NCBI GenBank assembly: GCA_030435675.1
Contig: CM059625.1
Location: forward strand, 15,686,001 to 15,750,000
Length of the DNA stretch: 64,000 nt
From: Steinernema hermaphroditum
Lineage: Eukaryota > Nematoda > Chromadorea > Rhabditida > Steinernematidae
Direction: 5' to 3'
Part shown: one piece after another, positions 24,867 through 35,126 of the stretch
Layout: the number at the start of each line of letters is the position of its first letter
How positions within the stretch are numbered: position 1 is the first letter of the stretch
Translations under genes and position numbers: made by a program
Notes under the pieces: model-generated
The model's input: only the letters and a program-made list of their open reading frames with translations
Databases searched by the model: none
What the model was told of the DNA's origin: nothing

Positions 24867-27800
24867 TCAACAAATTCCAATTGTACTGTTTCGCTTCTGA
24901 AGCGTTCGATCAATGGCCGACTTTCGACCTTTCGTCAAACCATCGGATTCACAGTTGTTATCCTCTTCGTTGTGCACCGACAGCAAGAGAGAAAACCACG
25001 GATTGTCAATTCGCTCGGAGCGCCTTCGCACCACGGCCGGAATCTTCTCGTTCTGAAAAGTGAGCATACCGTAGCGTCGACTGCTCTCCAAAAGTTTACA
25101 GTGCGTCGTCTACGGAATCGGTGGCGATTAGACTACGCGTGCGAACTACTTGCTTACCTTTTCGTTTTCTCCGAAGATCATGATCCAGAACTGTACGCGT
25201 ATTTCGCTATTTGAAAGGAAGTGAGCTGGACAGCGGATGGCGTTTCCGAATACGGTCAAAACCGAGGCACAGTCGGCGGCCAATCGGTAGGCACTTCGGT
25301 GGGTCTGCTGCAGAAACTCTGAAAGAATACAACAGTGTTTTCTTTTTCGTCGCCTTTTTAAACAGTGATTTGACGCGCAGGATCTGTAATTCGATGTGTC
25401 AGCTCCAAACGCAACGAAATAGTAAACTGCTGTCCCAGTTCAGATCCTATCTTGCAAAGAGTTCAAGGTTCTTCCTCTGTAGCTTCTTCTAATATATGAG
25501 CATTTTCCGATCGGCTATGATATTTCGTGTGGTCGCCCTTGAGCGCGCATTCATAAGCCTAATGTGATTATCCAAAAAGGCATACATATTCCGTTTTTGT
25601 TTGTCCTTGTCGCGCACTTTCACATCTGTTTTCTTGCAGCGACGCGCACCCCATAAGCAATGCGAAAAGGATTAAGTTGTTTTGTGCTCGTTAAAACGAG
25701 CGTTTCTCTCGCGCAATCAAAAACGAATCAGTATTCTTAGCAATGATTGCGCAAAGCCCAAAAAAACGCGCGTATAACTACATTAACGACGAATCTGCAT
25801 CGTTTTATTGCGCTATAATACTTGTTTTGCGCTTTTCTATTATGGTTTAAGTGCGTAAAAAAAGCATGAATGGCTCGAAATGACGCCAGCCTAGCAAGAA
25901 TCAGCAAAAAGGCCATAAAACGAACCTGGAATGAAGAACTCAATTAGTGTAAGTGAGAGATTGAGCAAATTGCTGATCAGATAGGCCGTTATGATTATGA
26001 TCAAAGTGTTTGTGGCGCTTCGCAGATTCTTCCTTCGAATCTTCATCACATCGTGACCCATGGTCAGTTCAGTGATTAGCGATCGTAGTTGCTGAAACAT
26101 GATCATAGGGTGCGCATGAAAAAACTGCAGATTTTACCTGGATATTTTGCTTTCTGAGCATGAACACTATGCCTCCGTTCAGGAAAACGAGTGTGAGGAA
26201 AGGCACGAAGATCGTAACCGTGTTCACCAAGCCCGACAGCCAAGCGCGTTCACTTAGGTTCCCTACGGTGTATCGTCGGAAGAGGCGGCATTGAGGCCGG
26301 ATTATAAGTACGATGTCCTGAAACTAAACTGTCTTCAAAATAAATAGCAAATGGTGCAATGGGTCTTAAGCCAGAAACATGCACTTTTCATACACAGGGT
26401 GTAAATGGTTTTTTGCTTTTTTTATCGAACTGGTAATCGTTGATGCCAGAAAAACAGGAGGTACATATGACAGTGTCCACACGATCATAAGCTACTTTGT
26501 GATTCTTTAAATCTTATTGCACAGCTTCCTATCTTCAGAGCCATGGATTGAAAGGTGACAGTCGATTATTTGATAGGGAAAAAAACCATTAATGAACATT
26601 GTTTGTGTTGGTTTGTTGTGCAGGCCAGCCCAGAAAAGCGGAACATGTTGTGAGATTTGACAATTGAGCGACAATGAGCCTTTCTATTTTCCCTTTAGAT
26701 GACTGCTTCCTATTCCGTAAATAGCAAAAAAGTTTTTTCTTTATCGATCATTTCCAACAAGGAATATATGCACCAGATCCAAAAACTCTATCTTCTTTGG
26801 TCATTTAATTATTCCGACATGCGATCTCTCAGGAAAAAAAAACAAAAAACTTCGGTTCAACGTCCATTGTTTATTGTGTTTTGTACTCAACGTCCATATT
26901 CAGAACCGAATAATAGATGACATTTCATTTGGCTTGTTCATAATTTTGAATAACAAATCATCAACTGCAAAGTCCTAAGAGTGCAAAAAGTTTCATCCAT
27001 TCATCTCGCATGCATGAGCGATGCTCCATTGGGACGCAAGAAAGAACAGCTAAACTTACGTTCGAAGTCACGAGTTTCACCGATATCGCAACGACAATAA
27101 CGGAGAACAGTATGGCCCAACGTGTTCGAATGGAGAATCCAGTGAATGTCCAGTGGCGAGTCATGAAATAGCGTTCGAAGCTAGCGACGATCAGGCAGAG
27201 GACGGACGTGATTTTGAAGACTTGCCCCAGAAGGTAAATTGGTCTAACGTAGGATACCCATAGGGTGTACAGCGCTTCATTTTGATAGTACTCGGCGACG
27301 ATGGGTGAGCTCTGAACAAAATGGCTTTCGATCTACCACGGAACATGTAAAATTTGCAAAATCCTCTAAATTTCGTTGAGCAATTCATTTTCGAACAAGA
27401 GCTATGTCCGTGATCTGATCCACAAGAGCAGGTTTTAGAAATATGTATTCAAGTTAGCGCTGTCTAAGATAAATAGATGTGGACGAACTTCCCCTAAATT
27501 TGTCTATTCCTTTTCTTACTCGTTGTTAATAGTGTGCTTCCTGTTTTGAGCGACTACTTCTCATTCGCGAAAAACTCAAGTTTTTGCCTTTTGATTAGCC
27601 GAAATTTCGCTTCTCATACCACAACATAATGGCCTCCCTTGAATTCTGAAGAACCTCTAGACTAACATCAAAACACACAAGCTTCATAGACGTATAATTA
27701 TTTGTGTAGGTCCGCGATTTTTGGTCGATGGTTGCGTTTTCGCTAAGTTGGTCATTCTTTGGTTCCAGACGCGCAAAACAAAAGAACGTCATTAGAGGCA

Positions 27801-28195
27801 ATTTCCGCACAAGTCAGAGGGCACCCGAAGGAAATGGCAGTTTTTAAAATATGGTTCCCCCAAAGTGCCAAATCGACAGCTAGCCGACCAGACACCGAGC
27901 AGCCAAACAGAACATATTTCTTTGGTTATAACAAGAAAATGTGATTTCCGTCTCATTCGCATACGGTTTAAAAACGTACCAGTAGCATTAGATAGACCAA
28001 GTCGAGTAGAGTATCGAAGACAGCAACGAATCCGAGGAAGAAGAACGGCGAGTGTCGAAAAGTGGCTCGGCTAACAAAGAGCGTAGCCAGGGCAGCGTTG
28101 GCTAGAAGCCCGAACAGTGCCACGGACGAGCCGATCAGACCGACCAGCACGAACCGGGCCGACAGAAGGTCGACGCCGTTGTTGCATGAGGCCAT
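24867..28195 (-). CDS. Rhodopsin-like nematode GPCR (peptide-receptor type, Srw/DMSR-like), 6 exons
   Basis: Predicted seven-helix G-protein-coupled receptor of 386 residues. Exons: 28195-27980, 27311-27060, 26317-26138, 26091-25926, 25318-25158, 25052-24867; all phases agree. TM1-2 are in exon 1 (LIGSSVALFGLLANAALATL, then FLGFVAVFDTLLDLVYLMLL). TM3 in exon 2 ends ASFERY, standing for the DRY motif, and TM4 follows (WAILFSVIVVAISVKL). TM5 is in exon 3 (TVTIFVPFLTLVFLNGGIVF). TM6 is in exon 4 (ATNTLIIIITAYLISNLLN). TM7 in exon 5 begins AYRLAADCASVLTVFGNAIR and is followed by an amphipathic stretch. The last exon is a charged cytoplasmic tail ending GIC. The AADxxSxLTV pattern in TM7 resembles the Srw-type peptide receptors of nematodes, which is the basis for the subfamily guess. 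No ligand can be assigned. Acceptors are mostly TTTCAG; the exon 4 donor is the weaker GTTCGT. Confidence 0.85.
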
Positions 28196-31100
28196 CGTCT
28201 CAGCAAAAGTGGCTTTGCTACGTTATAGTAGGAAACGTCAAAGACGCATTTCTTCACTTCCCTCGATGGACTTTTAAACTCACTCCTTCGCCCGCCACTT
28301 CTGGAACAAACGAAACAATATCATAATAAATTGACTGAAAACACCGTGTCACGTAACAAATGCGTTTCCGATACGGCGCGTATAGGGCTTAGGGGCAACG
28401 CACGCACGACGCACCACAAAGAGGAGTACTGGTGTGTGGGCAAAATGTACTCAACTTCCATAAGGGTGGAAATAATCTTTTCGATTTTGTGCATTTGTTG
28501 TGGATTGACTGTAATGTCGACTCGATGCGGACATTTATGTTGATTTCGGCATATCAGAGGCGTGAGAAGTTACCGAAAGAACAGTGGTCATATCCTCGGG
28601 GGTTGAGCATATGTGGGTGTGCAAGTGAGCAACATTTACAGTATAATTAATATAGTAGAATATTAAGGTATCTCAGTGAATTATTTACCGGCCTGCATAT
28701 TACACGATTACAATCGGCTAAATTCCTACAGAAGAAGGAATTCTACAAGCTTTGAGATCAGAGCATACCGTAACCTTAACCGCTGCTCCCGTCAGATGAG
28801 ACTAGAGGCAAACAAACCAGAAATCACGACTCGCTGTTGTAGTCCAATTAAAATTAAAAATCACACGATACACAAGAATTACTCTTTCATATAGATTTGA
28901 CAGAGCAGAAATTTTGGTACGCTACCGTATGTTTGGCAAGAAAAGTTGAATGGATCATGTAAAGGTCGTAGAAGAACCGATAAAATAGCAAATCAATGGC
29001 CAAATGTAAAAAAATCATTTTGTTTTATGTTCACCAACATCGATTTATCTAAATGGCAAATAAACTCCTATTTTCGGGTAAACATTCGTAAAACGCGGAT
29101 GGAAGCAACATGAAGCAGTGGCTATGACAGACTCGATAATAACTTTAAAAACAAGACCTCAAAATAAATGATAATTGCAGTGAAAGGCGTTTTTTCCCTT
29201 CTTTAACAGGAAGAATGTAAGCTTCCGAGTTCAGACTAAGGAAATCAAGCTGTGTTACATCATGAAAAACCAAAATAACAGAAGTACCGTTGCTTTTGGT
29301 TCTTCAAACCCTACGCCAGCATCAACATGAACTAGAAGTTGAGATAGGCAAATATTCAACCATCAGTTCAAACAAAACTTCAAAAACAAATGATAATTAC
29401 ACCCACCATAGAGCGATATGACATTTTTCGACCGCCTTCATTCGACAAACAACACTTATTTTCCGAGAATATGAGATGAAACACAACAGAACCGTAGATT
29501 TTTGAAAATCTGACGAACACAGAAGATTGATTGCACGAGCTATGTGTTCCAATAAACGTAGAAGGCTTATTTACTAAGCGAGACATGAAGCGTCGATAGG
29601 TTTGGCCCTTATTTTGACACGAGTTTTGTGAAATTGGGGCGGGCTCGTAGACGGCGGTCGTTTAGACGCCGCCCCGAGCGCGACTCTTCCGTTATGAATC
29701 GATCCGGCTCCGGAAACCGTTATTCAAATTTCTTGTCCAAATCGCCGAAAATGCACAAAGCTCAGCAGTTAACTGAGTGGAGGACACAGGAACTCGAAGG
29801 CTTAGGGGGAGGGTGCGGGAGGGCGTGCAAGGATGAACCTCGGCGTGCGGAGGGGCGGCGCGAGAAGTAAGATCGTCGGCGACACCGCCGGACGTGTTAG
29901 ATGATGACGTTTTGAACAATTACGCTCGATGACAGCTTTATGCACTTGATCGTTTTCCGCAAGCAATCGAGCAATTGCACTTAAATTCCAAGGAGCGGAA
30001 CCGCCAACCTAACCCTCCCCCACTCAAAGAGGCGTTTTTCGATGTGTGCTATAACCAAATCAATTATGCATGTGTTTGCGGGTTGTTGAAAGATGAACAA
30101 TTTTTTTTCGTGCGGCAAGAAGCGATCTCTAAGGGAGTGGCAAAGGACGACTCGGGTGAGGAAGAACTCTATCTGATAGTCATTGAAAGTGAAGTTTAGA
30201 TATTCAATAACTTTGAAGAGGAACCAAATTTGACCGGACATATTGAGTTTAGTTTTGACTTTTTTCGCGACCACTCGCGTCTGAGGACCCAACGCCGGGA
30301 AATGACCCGTCTGTAAACGTCATTCTATAAATATGACTTCGGCTACTCTTGCAGTCCACTATTTGCTAAAACGCGGATTTTCAAGCACACCTCAGTGGAT
30401 AACAGACCAAAGAAGACATTGAAATATCCACTCTAAATGCCACGAAAATGTCAAAGATATTTGGTCGAACTGCACGACCTAGGCTAATCGTGGAATGTGA
30501 CCTTATCAGTTCTGAAAACTATGATCAGATTAATCATTTCAAGTCTTGCTTCTTAGGTCATCGCGAAATACAGTTTAACCTTTATGATACTGACTACTTG
30601 TTGAGCTTCAAAACCATAGGAAAAGGGTAAGATGGGAAACCGATTTCTTAGATTCATCATCCTCTTCTTGTCGGCATTACTAATGAACGATAAACAGAGC
30701 TTCCGTACAGTAGAGCTTCGAGGACCAAGCTACAAAAATAAAGACCTTTTGAGGATCGGTACGGTGGGGATGGCAGCAGAAGGTTTTTCGACGTTCATCC
30801 GCTGTGTCCCACTGGCGCACCTCGGCAGGGTTCAGTCACTTAGTCCCCCCGGTGCTCTTGCACGAGACTGAAGGCTTTTGACAAGCTTCCTCTAATGAAA
30901 TAACAATATCACAATGATCCAAATGGTGAATTCACAAAAGAAAGTAATTCTATTTCTAATGGTTATATATTGAATGATTTATATACTGTTATTTGAGCGG
31001 GTAATATGCGATCCAAACGAGGTAAATGATTGTAATAAAGCACCGATCGAAATAAAATTTTTACGAACATTGCCAATTGATTTTTGGTTCAGGAAGAAAT

Positions 31101-31630
31101 CGTCGATCAGTCCAAATTATATACAATAAGGAAGCCAAATATTAGGGCTCTCTAATTACACGGCATACAAAGAAGCAGACATTTTTTGAACAGAACCCCA
31201 AATGTCAATTGTTAGGAACAACAAAATAACGCGAACGTCAAAACAGAAAAAGGCGTCCGAACGCAATTGATTGCATTAGACACAGACTAAGGCTACGGCC
31301 AGCAATAAAAAACTGCCCTAAGCCAACCACATGGCGTTCAAGTTGTTTAAACAAATGTGTCGTCACAAATCCTGGCCGTGTCCTTTCCGACGTTTACACA
31401 GATGATCGAATAAAGACTGCCCTCAATAAGTTCGCATTTCCGCTTGTTTTCTTTTTTTCTCTGTAGACAAAGTTAGTATTTAGTTAGAGCACTTGCAATG
31501 AAGTGGTTCATTTTGATGGATCTACAGCACATTAAAATACAGAGGCTAGCGCGAGCCATTAAAGGTAGAAAGAGATGATGCAGGAAGCAGGTTTTTAGAC
31601 AGTATAATCATAGTTTGGATACGCTTGTTT
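28196..31630. other. Gene-poor intergenic DNA
   Basis: 5' flank of the rhodopsin-like receptor, then AT-rich sequence. A GC-rich patch near 29.63-29.90 kb includes a partly palindromic GGCGGTCGTTTAGACGCCGCC-type stretch. Open frames there and at 30.63-30.87 kb have no recognisable domain or splice pattern. Confidence 0.4.
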
Positions 31631-31701
31631 ATGAGAAAGCGCAGTCGGTAAAGTGCTAGACTTATAATCTATCGCAAAGGGTTTGAATCCCCAGCGGCGG
31701 A
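31631..31701 (+). other. Degenerate tRNA-like sequence (tRNA-Ile(UAU)-like pseudogene or SINE head)
   Basis: An A-box-like stretch (GCGCAGTCGGTAAAG), an anticodon arm TAGA-CTTATAA-TCTA (anticodon would be UAU) and a B box with one change (GGTTTGAATCC) occur in tRNA order and spacing. The acceptor stem does not pair (3' side GCGGCGG has no 5' partner) and the T stem has mismatches. It is therefore not a functional tRNA gene. Confidence 0.5.
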
Positions 31702-32315
31702 TAAAGTCCTTTCGATGTTGAAGTTCTTTTTTTGTGCACTGGGTATCTCTGAAATATGTCTTTCGAATAGTGAAAAAAAGAAAAAAGATTAATGTACACA
31801 TAAGTGGACCTACTTTTGGGATATGACTGACAAGGGAACGGTCAAATACGTAGCATTAAGATCGACGCAAAACGAATAGGTCAAATGATTGGTCTATGAA
31901 AGTATATAAACGGTGTCAAATATTAGCTCATAGACACTCATTAAAAAGATGCGTTTTCATTTTTCAACCACAAGGATTCCGTTTCCCACCGTCTATTCCG
32001 AAGTGATTTGCATGTTTAACTGATAATGTACGCTTAAACTGATAATGTCGTTTTGGTTGCAAAGCTTTCATATATACCCCTTAGTCTGACAGTGTGAGAA
32101 GTCTAACAGATCAAGATCATGCGATCAGATACACTTTAATGAGTAATGAGTCTACTAAAAATAAATAAAAAATTTCGAAAAATTTCAAAAAAATTTTTGT
32201 GCTTCTGCGGTTATTTTGAAGTTGCTGAATACGATGGTGAAGTCGATTTCCCAAAAATCCCCAATAGTATCCAATAAACAGATCTTGTGTTTTACTAACG
32301 GTTCCGGTACGACTT
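31702..32315. other. Intergenic, nothing recognised
   Basis: AT-rich sequence with no gene or clear repeat between the tRNA-like fragment and the palindrome. Confidence 0.4.
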
Positions 32316-32449
32316 GTTCAGCCGGACGCGACTTATGCACAATTCCATTCCCTTTGGCGGAAATAGGTAACGGACATGGATGTTACCTATTTCCGCCAAA
32401 GGGAATGGAATTGTGCATAAGTCGCGTCCGGCTGAACCATCCATGTCCG
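32316..32449. repeat. Perfect 56-bp palindrome with interlocked loop repeat
   Basis: The left arm 32316-32371 and right arm 32382-32437 are perfect reverse complements of 56 bp, separated by the 10-base loop GGACATGGAT. The reverse complement of that loop, ATCCATGTCC, lies at 32439-32448, one base after the right arm. The order is therefore arm, loop, arm', loop', the topology of a pseudoknot. Six further bases match beyond that insert (TACGAC left, GTCGTA right). No coding function is apparent. Confidence 0.9.
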
Positions 32450-33413
32450 TCGTAGGTAGTCTTTCACTCGGCAGCTTCTGGCGCGTCGAATGCGCCCAGG
32501 ATCGCTTCGATTGCATACGTGCGTAGAAAACCCGGCAGCTACAGGCGCGTCTGTCATGGAAGTCGCGTCGGGACCAGCAGACCGATAATTAGACAGTAAA
32601 GCATTCTGCGCTCTAAGGCTTATTTCTTGAAAACCACGAGGTTTTCCATGTATTCAAGGCGCAGTCTCTTCTTCGATGGCTTTTGTGGCATAAAAAAACT
32701 TTCGGAAACGGCAGAAATTCTAGCACAGATCAATTTATTATGGAGTAGAAGTTGTTTATAAAACCACTGGGCGCGAAAAATGTTTACGCACGTTGAAGCG
32801 TGATGGGCCGGAAGATCGGTGTAGTCACGTTGTCAGAACCCTAATCCTCCGTAATTGCTAAAGTAAGGGGGATGTCAAGGAAAAGTACACAGACTGACGG
32901 ATAGTGTGTTGTTCAGCGAATACCGAACAATCACCGGGGAATACACTTGTTATTGGGAGGGAGTCAACCTTACAGTAGGCGGAAGAATTGTTTTGATGAT
33001 CTTTGCGAACATTGCGAGAAGACTCTGTTCACAAAGGGGTGCAATGTGAGTCAACGGAAAAGCTATGTCTACCGACTATTTAATATAACAGTGGTGGTTT
33101 CTGCCATGTCGATGAGCACAAAACCAGTGATCAGAAAATCTGTGTACCGGTTCCCATCTTACGGAATGTGTTCGAAGCTCTCGTGAATCATGTGGCGCAC
33201 ACAAGCAGACATTTCACATCTGGTCAGCTTGCAGACAAGTGAACTTTCGAATTTGCAGCTATTTTTCATCAATAACTCTAATATAAGTACGAAATCCGTC
33301 TACATCTTCGGAGTTTAGCCGATTACGATGCCCCATGAAGCGCGCTGCCAGCGACCAATAATGGTGAGAGTTGGAGGCTAGAAGACTGTCCACGCTTAGT
33401 ATTTTAAGAGAAA
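32450..33413. other. Intergenic with a short degenerate repeat
   Basis: Just right of the palindrome, GGCAGCTTCTGGCGCGTC (about 32469) and GGCAGCTACAGGCGCGTC (about 32533) are a diverged direct repeat. The rest shows no recognisable gene. Confidence 0.4.
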
Positions 33414-34008
33414 ATAAACCCGGCTGCGCGCGAATTCGCGCCCTCCAGGTACTAAAAGCCAATTAATCTGTAGCCCTGCGGGCGGCAAGATTGGCGCTCA
33501 TGGATAGGGCTGAAGTTGGGCCAAAAAACTGTAGCCCTGCGGGCGGCAAGATTGGCGCTCATGCAAAAAGCTGAAGTTGGGGCCTAAAACTGTAGCCCTG
33601 CGGGCGGCGAGAAACCATAGCCCTGCGGGCGGCAAGACACCATAGCCCTGCGGGCGCAAGATTGGCGCTCATGTAAATGGCTAAAGTGGGCGAAAAAATT
33701 GTAAAGTTTCAGGAAACTCGAACCGAAAACACTGCTGGTTACAAAATAGACAAAAAATCACTCAAAAACAGCAAAAAAAATTAAAGCCTAGCATCACCAG
33801 AGAGATAGTGGAAGTAGAGCACTACCATCTCAACTGTCTGTGTGGCTCATTGCGAACGTTCTCTGTTTGTAAGCGGGCGGTGTCGGGTTCGGTTCCCCTC
33901 GGGGTCCTTATTTTGTGTGGGTGTTTCCGCCGTGCGCGCGGAAAAACACACACACACACACACAAACAGACCAACGGACCCGTCGGTTCTCAATTTATAT
34001 ATAGGGGA
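33414..34008 (+). mobile_element. Dispersed repeat, copy 1 (plus orientation)
   Basis: About 600 bp, closely similar to the inverted copy at 50757-51285. From left to right: AATAAACCCGGCTGCGCGC with a GCGCGAATTCGCGC palindrome, then several tandem units built on TAGCCCTGCGGGCGGCAAGA (33470-33665). An AT-rich spacer follows, then a segment with pol III-like A box (TGGCTCATTGCG) and B box (GGTTCGGTTCC) near 33842-33900. A CA microsatellite, a CCAACGGxCCGTCGG hairpin and TATATATAGGGGAT end the copy. No protein is encoded; a non-autonomous element, possibly tRNA-derived. Confidence 0.75.
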
Positions 34009-35126
34009 TCTTAATATTTTAAGCAAAAATCATTCCGCTCTTGTAATTTTTGATCCTTTGTGGCTGGTCGACAAAACCCTTTTCATAGCCATAGCACATT
34101 CATAGCCCATACTCGCTCTTGCTCGGACGTTTCATTTTGTCGGTTTTGCGCTTTTCCGTTTCTGGTGACTGTGTGACTTGTGGCAGATCATCCGAAAGTG
34201 TAAACAACACACATAATATCTCACTGATTTTAAGCAGTGCATTAGGTCTCCGATTACTGCATGATCAAGGATTTTTTTCAAATTACCATGGAACCGCGAA
34301 CATGGAAGATGTCGCTGAACAGCACATAAAGAACTTAGAGAACTTTCCAAAGACTGAGAATTCTCTAAAGAACTTTCCAGAAGTGTGTGTCCTCCTAGGA
34401 ACATTAATGATAACTTTCAGGCTTCCAGACTTCATGGTTCACGGTGGGTTTGTATTCTTCAGATCACATAAACGCCGAAGGACTGATGTGTAGTAAGTGT
34501 TTATAAGTCTATGTATTTCGAATTCGTCAGTTTTCACTTTTTGCTTCTATTGTATAGTAGGGCACGATTGGTAGTGTCGATGTGATTGGTAGACTTCCCG
34601 TTCTGTTACAGCATTCAGTCTTCGGTAGTTGATAGCAACCGAAATGTTATTCTATCGGCTTTCCATTGACGACTGTAGCACAAAGGCGTATGCACCCGGC
34701 CGAACCACACCTTGGCTCTTTGATTTTTTTATCGATTTCTGGTCTTTTTGAATGCTTGAAAGCTTGCCGATTCGCTTTCACGATAAGCTCGTGTGTCAGA
34801 CGTCACAGGCGACCGGTCAACTAGGATTCATCGAGATACATGCAACTTAAAGTCATCGATACACGGCTTCTTCGATCTACTTACGACATTTTATATTTGA
34901 TATGTCTCTCAACAACAAATATATATTTTTACGAAGGAGAGATGCTTGTATGGCAGAATACGGAAATGTCATAGAAATGTAGAAAATATATGTTCGTTCA
35001 AATGTGGTCTATACATGCATCTAAGTCGTTCGTGCAATGCACTGCAAATTAGCGCTATCTACAAGTTCTTCAATCCCCGTTTTCGCTTTGAGACCAATGG
35101 ATGAATGATATATTCGAGAAATGAAC
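34009..35126. other. 3' flank of the RasGEF gene, no other gene seen
   Basis: AT-rich sequence downstream of the minus-strand RasGEF stop codon. A 124-codon plus-strand open frame at 34119-34493 has no recognisable domain. No canonical minus-strand AATAAA was found close to the stop. Confidence 0.4.

Noticed and set aside
31631..31701. tRNA-Ile(UAU) gene
   Set aside because: The acceptor stem does not pair and the T stem has mismatches; kept only as a tRNA-like relic.
32216..32516. Open frames on both strands through the palindrome
   Set aside because: They read through the perfect inverted repeat and give the same peptide from each arm; this is a symmetry effect.
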